Shown: positions 19,791-28,711 of the stretch, in pieces | How positions within the stretch are numbered: the stretch's first letter is position 1 | How the letters are laid out: each line of letters starts with the position of its first letter | Program-made: the position numbers and the translations under genes | Notes under the pieces: model-generated | Seen by the model: only the letters and a program-made list of their open reading frames with translations | The model's database searches: none | What the model was told of the DNA's origin: nothing | Assembly: GCA_902632315.1 (NCBI GenBank) | Contig: CACPCD010000004.1 | Location: forward strand, 1-50,080 | Reading direction: 5' to 3' | DNA: 50,080 nt | Source: an uncultured Pelagibacteraceae bacterium | Lineage (GTDB): Bacteria; Pseudomonadota; Alphaproteobacteria; Pelagibacterales; Pelagibacteraceae

Positions 19791-20494
19791 TATATTTTCC
19801 ACCCACTATGAATAGAAACGATACCACCTGAAAGGTTCTTATACGTGCAATTTTGAAAACCGTTTTTTTTCATTAATTCTTTCAGTTCATCCTGATTTAT
19901 AAAATTCTCGATACTTTTAACTAAGTATTCATATGGCTCTTTCTCTCCAACGATTAGTTTTCCAATTTTAGGAATTATTTTTGAGTAATTTTTATATATA
20001 AAATTTAGATTTGAATTTTGAATTTTTGAGAATTCAAGACATAAATATCGACCACCAGGCTTAAGTACCCGATAGGCTTCAGATAAAGCTTTGTTTAAAT
20101 TTTTTGTATTTCTTAAACCAAAACTTATAGTATAAAAATCAAATGAATTATCTTTTAAAGGAATTTTTTCTGCAGCTGAGACTATAAAATCTACATTATT
20201 AAATCCTTTTAATTTTTCTTTACTTATTTTAATCATTCCTAAGTTTGGGTCGATGCATGTAACTTTTGCATTTTTTTTTACTTTGCTCAGATAAAGTTTA
20301 GCAATGTCACCTGTACCACTTGCTACATCAATAAGCTTTTTATTATTTGATGGATTCATCAGATAAATTAAATCTTTTTTCCACAATCTATGAATACCAA
20401 ACGACATAAAATCATTCATAAGATCATACTGATCATATACTTGATTGAAAACGTTTTGGACTAATCCTTTTTTATTTTGTAAATATTGTTGCAT
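19790..20494 (-). CDS. ubiE: Ubiquinone/menaquinone methyltransferase UbiE
   Basis: SAM-dependent C-methyltransferase of quinone synthesis. The 234 residues contain VFNQVYDQYDLMNDFMSFGIHRLWKK at the N-terminus, the SAM-binding LIDVASGTGDIAKLYL (motif I), and SFGLRNTKNLNKALSEAYRVLKPGGRYLCLEFSK, all diagnostic of UbiE. It heads the minus-strand operon continuing to ubiB, coaBC, dut, the ThiF-like gene and the SH3 protein. It diverges from mutM with only 32 bases between the starts. Confidence 0.95.
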   Translation of the reverse strand: MQQYLQNKKGLVQNVFNQVYDQYDLMNDFMSFGIHRLWKKDLIYLMNPSNNKKLIDVASGTGDIAKLYLSKVKKNAKVTCIDPNLGMIKISKEKLKGFNNVDFIVSAAEKIPLKDNSFDFYTISFGLRNTKNLNKALSEAYRVLKPGGRYLCLEFSKIQNSNLNFIYKNYSKIIPKIGKLIVGEKEPYEYLVKSIENFINQDELKELMKKNGFQNCTYKNLSGGIVSIHSGWKI

Positions 20495-20526
20495 AAAAAT
20501 TAATTATATAAGGAATATAATACTTA

Positions 20527-21393
20527 ATGCCAGAATTACCAGAAGTAGAAGTTGTTAGACAATCTTTAGATAAAAAAATTAGACGAAAAACGGTAAAAAA
20601 AATTATCGTAAGGAACAGGAATTTAAGAATTAAACTACCTAAAAATTTCGCCTCTATAATGAAAAATCAAAAAATAATAAAAATTGATAGATTTTCAAAG
20701 TATATTATTTTACATTTATCTGGTGGTAAATTTTGTCTTTTTCATCTTGGAATGTCAGGGACAATACATATTCTTTTAAAAAAAAAAAAAAATTTTATTA
20801 CAAATTCCAGTTTTTATAATACACCCATTCTGCCTAAAAAACATAATCATATAGAAATAATTTTTAAAGACATTAAAGTTATTTATAATGATCCAAGAAG
20901 ATTTGGTTTTTTTCAAATATTAGATAATTCGTTTTTATTAAAAAAAAGGTTGTCTCACTTCGGGCCTGAGCCCTTTCAATCTAAGTTTAATCTAAATTAT
21001 ATTTCTTCCTTTTTCAAAAAAAAGCAAAAAAATATCAAAAATTTTTTATTAGATCAAAACTTTGTCTCAGGAATAGGTAATATTTATGCAAGTGAAATTT
21101 TATTTTTTTGTAAAATTAACCCCATTAAAGAAGTACACCTTTTACAAAAAAAGGAGTTAAAAAAAATAATTATCAATTCAAGAAGAGTATTAGTTAATGC
21201 AATTAAAAAAGGTGGTTCAACTATTAGAGATTTTAAAAACACATCTGGAAAAAAAGGTAATTTTCAAAAAGATTTTAAGGTTTATGATAGAGAGGGACTA
21301 AGATGTAAGAGGAAAAGTTGTGAGGGAATTATATTAAAAAAAGTAATCACAAATAGATCGACTTTTTTTTGTAATTATTGTCAAAAAAATTAA
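20527..21393 (+). CDS. mutM: Formamidopyrimidine-DNA glycosylase
   Basis: Base-excision repair enzyme that removes 8-oxoguanine and opened purine rings. The N-terminus PELPEVEVVR carries the catalytic Pro2 and Glu3. Later come GPEPF, the helix-two-turn-helix DQNFVSGIGNIYASEILF, and a C-terminal zinc finger with Cys pairs in CKRKSC and CNYC. At 288 residues the length is normal. The gene is lysine-rich, with long A runs. It is followed by rpsT, which has its own promoter. Confidence 0.95.
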   Translation: MPELPEVEVVRQSLDKKIRRKTVKKIIVRNRNLRIKLPKNFASIMKNQKIIKIDRFSKYIILHLSGGKFCLFHLGMSGTIHILLKKKKNFITNSSFYNTPILPKKHNHIEIIFKDIKVIYNDPRRFGFFQILDNSFLLKKRLSHFGPEPFQSKFNLNYISSFFKKKQKNIKNFLLDQNFVSGIGNIYASEILFFCKINPIKEVHLLQKKELKKIIINSRRVLVNAIKKGGSTIRDFKNTSGKKGNFQKDFKVYDREGLRCKRKSCEGIILKKVITNRSTFFCNYCQKN

Positions 21394-21401
21394 TTATTTG
21401 A

Positions 21402-21430
21402 TTGACCCAAATTAATTCACAAGCTATACC
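21402..21430 (+). promoter_or_regulatory. Promoter of rpsT
   Basis: TTGACC (21402-21407) and TATACC (21425-21430) are separated by the ideal 17 bases in the mutM-rpsT gap. The rpsT ATG begins only nine bases after the -10, so the transcript would start about two to four bases before the start codon. No Shine-Dalgarno sequence is present in the nine bases, which fits a leaderless message. Confidence 0.6.
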
Positions 21431-21439
21431 CCTGCAAAT

Positions 21440-21700
21440 ATGGCCAATACAAAATCAGCAATTAAAAGAATAAGACGAATATCAAAACAAACAGCCGTAA
21501 ATAAAACACGAAAAAGTAGGTATAAGAACGCTTTAAAGAAGATGAATGTTTTAATTGTTGAAAAGAAAAAATCTGAAGCTTTAAAATTCTTACCTAAGTT
21601 GAATTCAGAGCTAATGAGGATTGCTAAAACTGGCATAATAAAAAAACAAAACGCGTCTAGGAACGTTTCAAGAATTACAAAAAAAATAGCTCAACTATAA
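21440..21700 (+). CDS. rpsT: Small ribosomal subunit protein S20
   Basis: 86-residue basic protein binding 16S rRNA. The N-terminus MANTKSAIKRIRRISKQTAVNKTRKSR and the C-terminal GIIKKQNASRNVSRITKKI are typical of S20. It is placed between mutM and dnaA as in many alphaproteobacteria. The upstream promoter predicts an almost leaderless mRNA. A weak hairpin (GTTGT/ACAAC, 21717-21735) followed by five T lies just downstream and may terminate it. Confidence 0.95.
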   Translation: MANTKSAIKRIRRISKQTAVNKTRKSRYKNALKKMNVLIVEKKKSEALKFLPKLNSELMRIAKTGIIKKQNASRNVSRITKKIAQL

Positions 21701-21978
21701 TCTTTTACAATAGTGGGTTGTTAAGAAGATACAACTTTTTGATCTACATAATCTGCGATTAAATTTACCTGTGGCACAATATTTAGATTTAGTAAATAAC
21801 GTTACACAATTGAATTCAATTAAAAATTTTATTTATTTATAAAAATTAGAATTAAGTTTTATAAAAAAAATTTCAATTAGCGCTAGTAAACAATCCTAGA
21901 TTTTATTTTTTTTTTATTTTTCAAAATTATTTGTTGCAATAACTTTATTATGGTTCTAACTGAAGCATCCCCAAAAAA
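21701..21978 (+). other. Gene-free AT-rich region upstream of dnaA
   Basis: 278 bases with no credible open frame. It holds a weak rpsT terminator-like hairpin (21717-21740), several A and T tracts (notably around 21899-21920) and probably the dnaA promoter; TATTAT at 21946-21951 is a possible -10 without a good -35. I looked for DnaA boxes (TTATNCACA and complement) and found only poor partial matches such as ttacacaat near 21803. It is the longest gene-free stretch of the window, but origin function cannot be claimed. Confidence 0.4.
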
Positions 21979-23388
21979 ATGACTAACTCTACAATAAATA
22001 AAAACTTAAAATCTGATACAGTAAATTGGAATCTAATTCAAAATGAGATGAAAACAAAATTAGGTTCAGATATATACGAAAGTTGGTTGAAAAAAATTGA
22101 CTTTGTTGAAGAATTTAGAAATTATATTTTGTTATCTGTGCCAACTCGATTCATTCGTGATTGGATTACTTCAAGATATTTAGATCAAATTTTACAAATA
22201 ATCAAAAATTATAAAAAAGATATTATTAGAATAGAATTTAAAATAATAGAGCCAGTTACTCTAAGAAAGGAAGAAATAGAGAAAGATAATTTTGTTGATG
22301 ACAAAGAAAATATTACGTTTCTTAAAGATTCCTTCTTACAATATAATCGAATAGATCCTAACAAAAGATTTGAAAATTTCATTACTGGACCAAGCAATAA
22401 GTTAGCTTTTGAAGCATCCCTAAAAGTTACAGAAATAAAGTCTCATTATAATCCATTTTACCTTTATGGTGGTGTTGGAATGGGAAAAACACATTTGTTG
22501 AATTCAATAGGTTTTGAATTAAAGAAAAAAAATAAAGTAATGTTTATTTCAGCCGAGAGATTTATGTATCAATTTGTTAAATCAATTAAGTCAAATGATA
22601 TGGTGAAATTTAAGGAGTATTTCAGAAATACTGACATTTTAATAATCGATGATATTCAATTTATGAATGGAAAAGAGGCTATGCAAGAAGAGTTTTTTCA
22701 TACTTTTAATGCATTGTTAGACAAAGGGTCTCAAATTATAGTTTCTGCTGATCGAGCACCAAATAAATTGTCCAGAATTCAAGAAAGAATTAAATCAAGA
22801 TTCTCTGGAGGGTTAGTTGTAGACATTCAAAAACCAGACTTTGAGTTAAGAAAAAAAATAGTAGAAAAGAAAATATATGATCTTAATAATTTATATCCAG
22901 AAGAAATTAATTTATCAAAAGAAATACAAGATTTTATAAGTTTAGAAATTAACACAAGTATTAGAGAGTTGGTAGGAGCAATAAATAGAATTGTATCTTT
23001 CGCAAGAATCTACAAAAAAATGCCGAATTTGTCAGAAACTAAGGTAGTTTTAAAAGATTTACTTAACTTAACTGAAAATAAAGTTACCATAGATTTAATT
23101 CAAACTTTGGTTTGTAGATTTTTCAAAATAAGCAAAAATGAGATGTTATCATCCCGTCGATCAAGATATTTAGTTAGACCTCGACAAACAGCAATCTATC
23201 TAACAAAAATCTTAACTTCAAAATCCTTACCTGAAATTGGTAGAGAATTCTCCAATAGAGATCACACAACAATTATCCACTCAGTGAAAACTATTGAAAA
23301 GTTAAAGAAGCAAGATCCAGAAATGGTTGAAAACATCAATAAAATTAAAAATCAAATTTTATACAATAATAAGGATAATGAAATTTAA
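21979..23388 (+). CDS. dnaA: Chromosomal replication initiator DnaA
   Basis: AAA+ ATPase that opens the replication origin. The 469 residues have the standard layout: domain I (about 1-85), a short linker, the AAA+ domain (about 115-330) with Walker A GGVGMGKTHL, Walker B ILIIDDIQF and sensor/arginine-finger region RIQERIKSRFSGG, and the DNA-binding domain IV with RPRQTAIYLTKILT and the signature EFSNRDHTTIIHSVKTIEKL. Its end overlaps dnaN by 11 bases. Confidence 0.97.
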   Translation: MTNSTINKNLKSDTVNWNLIQNEMKTKLGSDIYESWLKKIDFVEEFRNYILLSVPTRFIRDWITSRYLDQILQIIKNYKKDIIRIEFKIIEPVTLRKEEIEKDNFVDDKENITFLKDSFLQYNRIDPNKRFENFITGPSNKLAFEASLKVTEIKSHYNPFYLYGGVGMGKTHLLNSIGFELKKKNKVMFISAERFMYQFVKSIKSNDMVKFKEYFRNTDILIIDDIQFMNGKEAMQEEFFHTFNALLDKGSQIIVSADRAPNKLSRIQERIKSRFSGGLVVDIQKPDFELRKKIVEKKIYDLNNLYPEEINLSKEIQDFISLEINTSIRELVGAINRIVSFARIYKKMPNLSETKVVLKDLLNLTENKVTIDLIQTLVCRFFKISKNEMLSSRRSRYLVRPRQTAIYLTKILTSKSLPEIGREFSNRDHTTIIHSVKTIEKLKKQDPEMVENINKIKNQILYNNKDNEI

Positions 23389-24490
23389 CGTAAATCAACA
23401 AGATCTTCAGCAAGCACTTAATTATTGTCAGGGCGTTATTGAAAAAAGAAGCACCTTGCCTATCTTATCAAACATTTTATTAGATTTAAAAAATTCAAAA
23501 TTAACAATAACCGCAACAGATTTAGATTTAATATTTATTCATCAAATGAATAATGTAGAAGTATTAGAAGAGGGAAAAACAACAACACAGTCGTCGACAA
23601 TGTATGACATTGTTAGAAAATTTCCATCAGGAAAAAAGATAAATTTTGCGATGACAGATAATGGAAAATTACACTTAGAGTCAGAGAAATCTTTTTTTAA
23701 TCTAAATTGTATAAATGCATCAGAATTTCCAATTACTGATGAAAATTTTCAGCAAAACGAATTTTCAATTAAATCTAAACAGCTACTAAAATTGTTAAAT
23801 AAATGTAAGTTTTCTGTTTCTAACGATGAAACTCGCCACTACTTAAGTGGAATTTATTTTCACCAAACAGAGGTAGACGAAAAAGTCTATTTGACAGCAG
23901 TCGCCACTGACAGTCACAGAATGTCAATTTCAAAAATTAGGCTTGAGGAAAAGATTGATTTTGATCCAATCATATTACCAAAAAAAACTATTTTTCAACT
24001 TTGTTCTTTATTAGATAATTACGATGGAATTGTTAAAGTTTCAAATGTCAAATCAAAAATAAAATTTGAATTAAAAGACAGTATATTAATTTCAAAACTT
24101 ATAGATGGTAAATTTCCAAATTATATTCAAGTAATACCAAAGAATAATCAAAAAAAATTAAATATTGACCTAAAACTTTTTTTAAATTCTGTTGATAGAG
24201 TTGCATCAGTTTCTCTAGACAAGAAAGATGGTGTAAAATTTAACTTAACAAAAGATACTTTAAATCTGTCGGTGAACAATACTAATAGCGGAGATGGAAA
24301 AGAAACTCTGGCAGTTAAATTTGATCACGATTTAGAAATAAGTTTTAATTCAAAATATTTAATCGATGTTGCATCACAATTAGATGGAGATAATATTGAA
24401 TTGTTTTTAAATGAGACTGGTTCACCAGCATTAATAAAAGATCCAGGAGACTTTGACAGTATATTTGTTGTAATGCCAATGAAGGGTTAA
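23378..24490 (+). CDS. dnaN: DNA polymerase III beta sliding clamp
   Basis: Processivity clamp of the replicative polymerase. I start at ATG 23378 (370 residues), since MKFNVNQQDLQQALNYCQGV matches the usual N-terminus; an upstream in-frame ATG at 23327 lies deep in dnaA. Three clamp repeats are spread across the protein, with LPILSNILLD near the start, ATDSHRMS in the middle and the conserved C-terminal VVMPM. The start lies 11 bases before the dnaA stop. It converges with plsC, overlapping by four bases. Confidence 0.96.
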   Translation: MKFNVNQQDLQQALNYCQGVIEKRSTLPILSNILLDLKNSKLTITATDLDLIFIHQMNNVEVLEEGKTTTQSSTMYDIVRKFPSGKKINFAMTDNGKLHLESEKSFFNLNCINASEFPITDENFQQNEFSIKSKQLLKLLNKCKFSVSNDETRHYLSGIYFHQTEVDEKVYLTAVATDSHRMSISKIRLEEKIDFDPIILPKKTIFQLCSLLDNYDGIVKVSNVKSKIKFELKDSILISKLIDGKFPNYIQVIPKNNQKKLNIDLKLFLNSVDRVASVSLDKKDGVKFNLTKDTLNLSVNNTNSGDGKETLAVKFDHDLEISFNSKYLIDVASQLDGDNIELFLNETGSPALIKDPGDFDSIFVVMPMKG

Positions 24491-25197
24491 TTTAATAAAT
24501 CAAGTTCCGAATAAATTGAATTTTGCAAAGTGTAAGTGAACTCTTCTTGTGATAATCCGGTTGGTATTTGTTTTAAGATTGATACTGTAATGTTTCTGTT
24601 TGATTGCTTGTGTCCTTTTTTTGGCCATACATGTCCAGAGTTTATTGCAATTGGTTGACATGAAATTTTTAATTCTTGATAAATTCTAGACACCCCTTTT
24701 TTAAAGTCAGGTTTTTCATTGGGCAAAACTCTTGTACCTTGAGGAAATATTACCAGAGGTCTATTAGTAGCCATTATAATATTTGATATATCATTAAAAA
24801 AACTTAGGTTATCTCTTGAAATTTTGTTTCTTTTGATGGAAATCGATCCAATCTTTTTTAGATACCAGCCAAAAATAGGTATCGAAAGTAACTCCTTTTT
24901 CAAAACAAATACTGGAGAATTAAAAATTGTTTGAAGGTAGAATGTCTCAAACATGGACTGATGAGAGCATGCTATAAAAAATTTTTCATTTTTTATTATA
25001 TTTTCCTCTCCTTTTAAAATTACTTTTGATGATAAAAAAAATCTTAAGCAAAATTTTGTCCAATATCCCATTAATTTTCCTCCTATTAAAACTACTGCTT
25101 GAGGTAAAAAAAGAGCAGGTAAAAAAATTAATGAAATAATTATGATTCCTGTAAAAAAGAAAATTGAAAATAAAAAGTTTTTAATCATCTTTATCAA
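24487..25197 (-). CDS. plsC: 1-acyl-sn-glycerol-3-phosphate acyltransferase
   Basis: Membrane enzyme adding the second acyl chain to make phosphatidic acid. The 236 residues begin with a long hydrophobic segment. The acyltransferase block I is seen as SHQSMFETFY, where the usual HX4D has Glu instead of Asp, a known variant, and block III as FPQGTRV. It is the last gene of argH-lptM-lysA-plsC, three bases after lysA. Confidence 0.88.
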   Translation of the reverse strand: MIKMIKNFLFSIFFFTGIIIISLIFLPALFLPQAVVLIGGKLMGYWTKFCLRFFLSSKVILKGEENIIKNEKFFIACSHQSMFETFYLQTIFNSPVFVLKKELLSIPIFGWYLKKIGSISIKRNKISRDNLSFFNDISNIIMATNRPLVIFPQGTRVLPNEKPDFKKGVSRIYQELKISCQPIAINSGHVWPKKGHKQSNRNITVSILKQIPTGLSQEEFTYTLQNSIYSELDLLN

Positions 25198-25200
25198 AAG

Positions 25201-26412
25201 CTATATTAATTCCTTTAGCTTTTGTCTTTTTTTTATAATTTTTACTTTTGAATTTTTTATAAGCAGTTCAATAGCTTTAGGTCTTATATTGTAATTAGAA
25301 CTTAATGACATGCCATAGGCACCAACATCACAAATTATAATAAGTTCTTTTTCTCTTAATTCTTGAAATTTTTTAAAAGATGAAAACCTGTCAGTACTTT
25401 CACAAATTGGACCTACAAATTCATAGTTTTTAACAAACTTCTTGTTTCTTTTTTCAGAGGGCAGCATATTATGGTGAGCACCATATAATGCTGGTCTCAT
25501 TAAATCATTCATAGCAGCATCAAGTATAACAAAATTTTTCTTACCACTTTTTTTTATATAAATTATTTTAGTTATAAGAAATCCAGTATTTCCTATAATA
25601 GATCTTCCAGGTTCAAAAATTATTTTTGATTTATGTTTCTTTAAGAATTTATCTATGGCTAAGCAATATTTTTTATAATTAAGCTTTTTATTTCCAGTAT
25701 ATGAAATTCCCATACCACCACCTAAATCAATAAATTCGAAACTGAAATTTGTTTTTTTAATAATCCTATCGATTACTTTTAACATCTTTTCATATGGTTT
25801 ATGGTCCAATATTTGACTACCAATATGAGCACTAAGACATTTAAGAATTATATTTTTGGATTTTTTACAATAATTTACTAAATCACAAAATATCTTATCA
25901 TTTACACCGAATTTGTTTTCTTTTTTTCCTGTTGAAATTTGTCTTAAAGTTTTAGCGTCCGTATTCGGGTTGAGTCTGATACCAATATTTACTTTCTTAT
26001 TTCTTATTTTGGCTATTCTTTCGATTTCTTTTATTTCACTCCGTGACTCAACATTTATTAGTAATATTTTTTTGCTGATTGCAAACTCAATCTCTTCTGA
26101 AGTTTTTCCTATTCCTGAAAAAACTATTTTTTTTGGATTAATACCAGCTTTTAAAGCGAGCATTAATTCTCCCATTGATACTACATCGGCTCCTAATCCA
26201 AATTTTTTTATTTCTTTAATCAAGTTCAAGTTTGTATTTGATTTTACAGCAAAACAAATTAATGGAGAAAAAGAATTAAAATTTTTTTTAAAAGTATTAA
26301 TATTATATTTTAATTGATTGTATGAATAACAATATGATGGTGTACCATACCTTTTGGCTAAAGTATTTACACTTATATTTTCAATTTTAAGTTTATTATT
26401 AAAATATTTCAT
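25201..26412 (-). CDS. lysA: Diaminopimelate decarboxylase
   Basis: PLP enzyme making lysine from meso-diaminopimelate. In 403 residues the PLP lysine is K57 (CFAVKSNTN), followed by GADVVSMGE, HIGSQI, the phosphate-binding DLGGGMGISY, EPGRSIIGN, and the second-subunit cysteine in GPICESTDRFS, all typical of LysA. Its ATG shares a base with the stop of the small lipoprotein gene upstream (TAATG). The argH-lptM-lysA order is conserved in proteobacteria. Confidence 0.95.
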   Translation of the reverse strand: MKYFNNKLKIENISVNTLAKRYGTPSYCYSYNQLKYNINTFKKNFNSFSPLICFAVKSNTNLNLIKEIKKFGLGADVVSMGELMLALKAGINPKKIVFSGIGKTSEEIEFAISKKILLINVESRSEIKEIERIAKIRNKKVNIGIRLNPNTDAKTLRQISTGKKENKFGVNDKIFCDLVNYCKKSKNIILKCLSAHIGSQILDHKPYEKMLKVIDRIIKKTNFSFEFIDLGGGMGISYTGNKKLNYKKYCLAIDKFLKKHKSKIIFEPGRSIIGNTGFLITKIIYIKKSGKKNFVILDAAMNDLMRPALYGAHHNMLPSEKRNKKFVKNYEFVGPICESTDRFSSFKKFQELREKELIIICDVGAYGMSLSSNYNIRPKAIELLIKNSKVKIIKKRQKLKELI

Positions 26413-26543
26413 TAAATCTTGATTATAAAAATAGTTTGAATATCAGCCTTATTACTTAAGTCTTTATATTCAGGATCACCCTTTTTTCCACAAGAAAATA
26501 TCATGAAGGATATTATAGAAATATATATTATTTTTTTTATCAT
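26412..26543 (-). CDS. lptM: LptM-like small lipoprotein
   Basis: A 43-residue lipoprotein too short for routine gene calls. A hydrophobic signal (about 1-17) ends in a lipobox-like IFSC with Cys18, followed by GKKGDPEY, the hallmark of the LptM/YifL family, which is known in Escherichia coli to assist assembly of the LPS translocon LptD. It is tightly wedged: its ATG overlaps the argH stop (ATGA) and its TAA overlaps the lysA ATG (TAATG). The family normally sits between argH and lysA, which supports the call. Confidence 0.82.
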   Translation of the reverse strand: MIKKIIYISIISFMIFSCGKKGDPEYKDLSNKADIQTIFIIKI

Positions 26544-27931
26544 TTTTGTTTTTTATATTTTGTTATCATTTTTTTAATATTACTAAAAGATGTTCCACCA
26601 TAGGTTTTTTTTGAATCCACAGAATTATATAAATTAAAGACTTTTAAAACATCATCAGTTAGTTTTGGTTCAACTTTCTGTAATTCAATTAATGTTAATT
26701 GATCAAGATTTTTTTTGGTTTTTTCTGCGTAATTTACTATTGCGGCTGTTTTTAAATAAGCTTTTCTAAAAGACATTGAGTGGTTTTTTACTAAATAATC
26801 AGCTAAATCTGTTGCAGTAATATACCCTGAGTTTGCGAGTTGAAGCATTTTTTTTTTATTTGGAGTTAAATTTTTAAGGATTTCATCAAGTATTTTGAGT
26901 GAGTTTACAAGATTATCATTAGACTTAAAAATAAACTCCTTATCATCTTGGAGGTCTTTAAAATATGATAATGGCAGTCCTTTTAAAACTGTAAACATGG
27001 AAAATAAATTTCCATATGAAACTCCTGATTTTCCTCTCAAGAATTCTAACAAATCAGGATTTTTTTTTTGAGGCATTATGGATGATCCAGTTAAAACTTT
27101 ATCTGATAAATTTATTAGATTAAAACCATTCGAATTCCAAATAATAAGTTCTTCGGCAATTCTAGATATGTGCATTGAACAAGTAGATACACTAAATAAA
27201 AACTCTAAAGCAAAATCTCTATCAGATACGGTATCAATTGAATTATTTGTAGGTTTTTCAAACCCCAATTTTTTGGTCGTATAATTTCTATCGATATTAA
27301 AAGATGTACCTGCTAAAGCAGCAACTCCTAATGGATTTTCATTTAGATTTTCAAAATTATTTCTAAATCTTTTTTTGTCTCTATAAAAAATTTCAACATA
27401 AGCTAGCAAGTAATGTGCAAATGAAATAGGTTGAGCATTTTTAAGATGTGTAAAGCCTGGCATAATAGTCTTTATATTCTTCTCAGCTATATTTAATGTT
27501 GTTTTAATAATCTTATCTATTAAGAAAATAATATTTTCTGTTGCTGATTTCATCCATAATTTAAGGTCAGTAATTACTTGGTCATTTCTAGATCTTCCAG
27601 TATGTATATATCCTGCTTCTTCTCCTATTATTTGAAAGAGCCTTTTTTCAATATTCATATGAATATCCTCAAAACTTGTATTGAATTCAAATTTTTTGCT
27701 TAATATTTCTTTTTTAATCTTATTAAGACCATAGATTATTTTATTCTTTATTTTGAAAGAAATTATTTTTTGTTTAAACAACATTTCTACATGAGCAATA
27801 GATCCAATAATATCCTCTTTATAAAGTTTCTTATCAATGTCTATGGAGCTCCCAACTCTTTGGAAGAGGGAGGAAGTGTTAGTTTTCAATCTAGTGGACC
27901 ATATTGCCTGGTTGTTTTTATTTTTTGTCAT
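26540..27931 (-). CDS. argH: Argininosuccinate lyase
   Basis: Last step of arginine synthesis, cleaving argininosuccinate to arginine and fumarate. In 463 residues the family motifs are present: HTGRSRNDQV near residue 110, the catalytic His in PGFTHLKNAQPISFAH, and the signature loop GSSIMPQKKNPD near residue 280. It heads the minus-strand argH-lptM-lysA-plsC operon and diverges from tlpA with 24 bases between the start codons, so the two promoters must overlap coding or each other. Confidence 0.96.
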   Translation of the reverse strand: MTKNKNNQAIWSTRLKTNTSSLFQRVGSSIDIDKKLYKEDIIGSIAHVEMLFKQKIISFKIKNKIIYGLNKIKKEILSKKFEFNTSFEDIHMNIEKRLFQIIGEEAGYIHTGRSRNDQVITDLKLWMKSATENIIFLIDKIIKTTLNIAEKNIKTIMPGFTHLKNAQPISFAHYLLAYVEIFYRDKKRFRNNFENLNENPLGVAALAGTSFNIDRNYTTKKLGFEKPTNNSIDTVSDRDFALEFLFSVSTCSMHISRIAEELIIWNSNGFNLINLSDKVLTGSSIMPQKKNPDLLEFLRGKSGVSYGNLFSMFTVLKGLPLSYFKDLQDDKEFIFKSNDNLVNSLKILDEILKNLTPNKKKMLQLANSGYITATDLADYLVKNHSMSFRKAYLKTAAIVNYAEKTKKNLDQLTLIELQKVEPKLTDDVLKVFNLYNSVDSKKTYGGTSFSNIKKMITKYKKQK

Positions 27932-27955
27932 GTTAAATAATTATACCTATTTAAT

Positions 27956-28462
27956 ATGAGATTTTTAATAATATTTATTTTTTTAATTACCAATTCTTTT
28001 GCCGAGGAGATAGATGGAATAAAAAATCTTGTCCTTATAAAACCCAAAAAGCATGATAGTTTAACGTTTTTAGATGATCAAAATAATCAATTGAGTATAA
28101 ATGAGTTTCAGGGAAAACTTATTTTGTTGAATTTTTGGGCTACTTGGTGTGCTCCATGTAAAGAGGAAATGCCCTCATTAAATTTGTTACAAAAAAAAAA
28201 AGAATTGAATAATTTAGAGATTTTCCCAATTAATATTGGTCAGGATAATCCAAAAAAAGCTGTAATTTTTTTCAAAGATCTTAAAATTAATAATTTAAAA
28301 CCTTATTTTGACTCACCTGATACACTTGCTAAAAAATTTCAACTAAGAGGAATACCTACCACAGTAATTATAAATAAAGAGGGGGAAGAGTTTGCAAGAA
28401 TCGTAGGCTCAATAGATTTTGAAGATAAAAAATTTATAGAATGGTTAAGTAAATTTAATTAA
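27956..28462 (+). CDS. tlpA: TlpA-like periplasmic thioredoxin
   Basis: Probable membrane-anchored or secreted thiol-disulphide protein of 168 residues, of the type that reduces haem or copper-site cysteines during cytochrome maturation. An N-terminal signal (about 1-17, ending SFA) precedes a thioredoxin fold with the redox motif WATWCAPCKEEMPSL and the cis-proline in RGIPTTVI. Opposite argH is its usual position in alphaproteobacteria. It converges with the HIG1 gene by four bases. Confidence 0.88.
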   Translation: MRFLIIFIFLITNSFAEEIDGIKNLVLIKPKKHDSLTFLDDQNNQLSINEFQGKLILLNFWATWCAPCKEEMPSLNLLQKKKELNNLEIFPINIGQDNPKKAVIFFKDLKINNLKPYFDSPDTLAKKFQLRGIPTTVIINKEGEEFARIVGSIDFEDKKFIEWLSKFN

Positions 28463-28665
28463 TTTTTAAAAAAGTATGCAAAACCAACTAGGGCAATTAT
28501 TGCAACAAATTGTAATAAAACTCTTAATTGCATTAACTTGTTTGAATATTTTTTACTAGTTTCTCCTCCCTTGAACAATGTTCCTATTCCTAATATTAAT
28601 ACTATTCCTACTGCAAAAAGAAGAATTATAGAAAATATTTTTAGTAATATTCCAGATATCATCAT
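28459..28665 (-). CDS. HIG1-domain (hypoxia-induced) membrane protein
   Basis: Short membrane protein of 68 residues from the ATG at 28665; the frame is open further upstream but that part would overlap the divergent esterase and lacks similarity. Two transmembrane segments flank a polar loop GGETSKKYSNKLMQLRVLLQ, whose NKLMQLRV(L/A)LQ stretch is the HIG1 signature. Bacterial and mitochondrial relatives are associated with cytochrome oxidase. It probably acts in the respiratory membrane. Confidence 0.75.
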   Translation of the reverse strand: MMISGILLKIFSIILLFAVGIVLILGIGTLFKGGETSKKYSNKLMQLRVLLQFVAIIALVGFAYFFKN

Positions 28666-28711
28666 TATATTGTAAGGTGTTTTGTAAATAAAAAAACATA
28701 AATTACATGCT

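Noticed and set aside
23273-23281. TTATCCAC, a near-consensus DnaA box, inside dnaA
   Set aside because: It encodes part of the conserved DHTTIIHSV signature of DnaA domain IV, so the coding constraint explains it.
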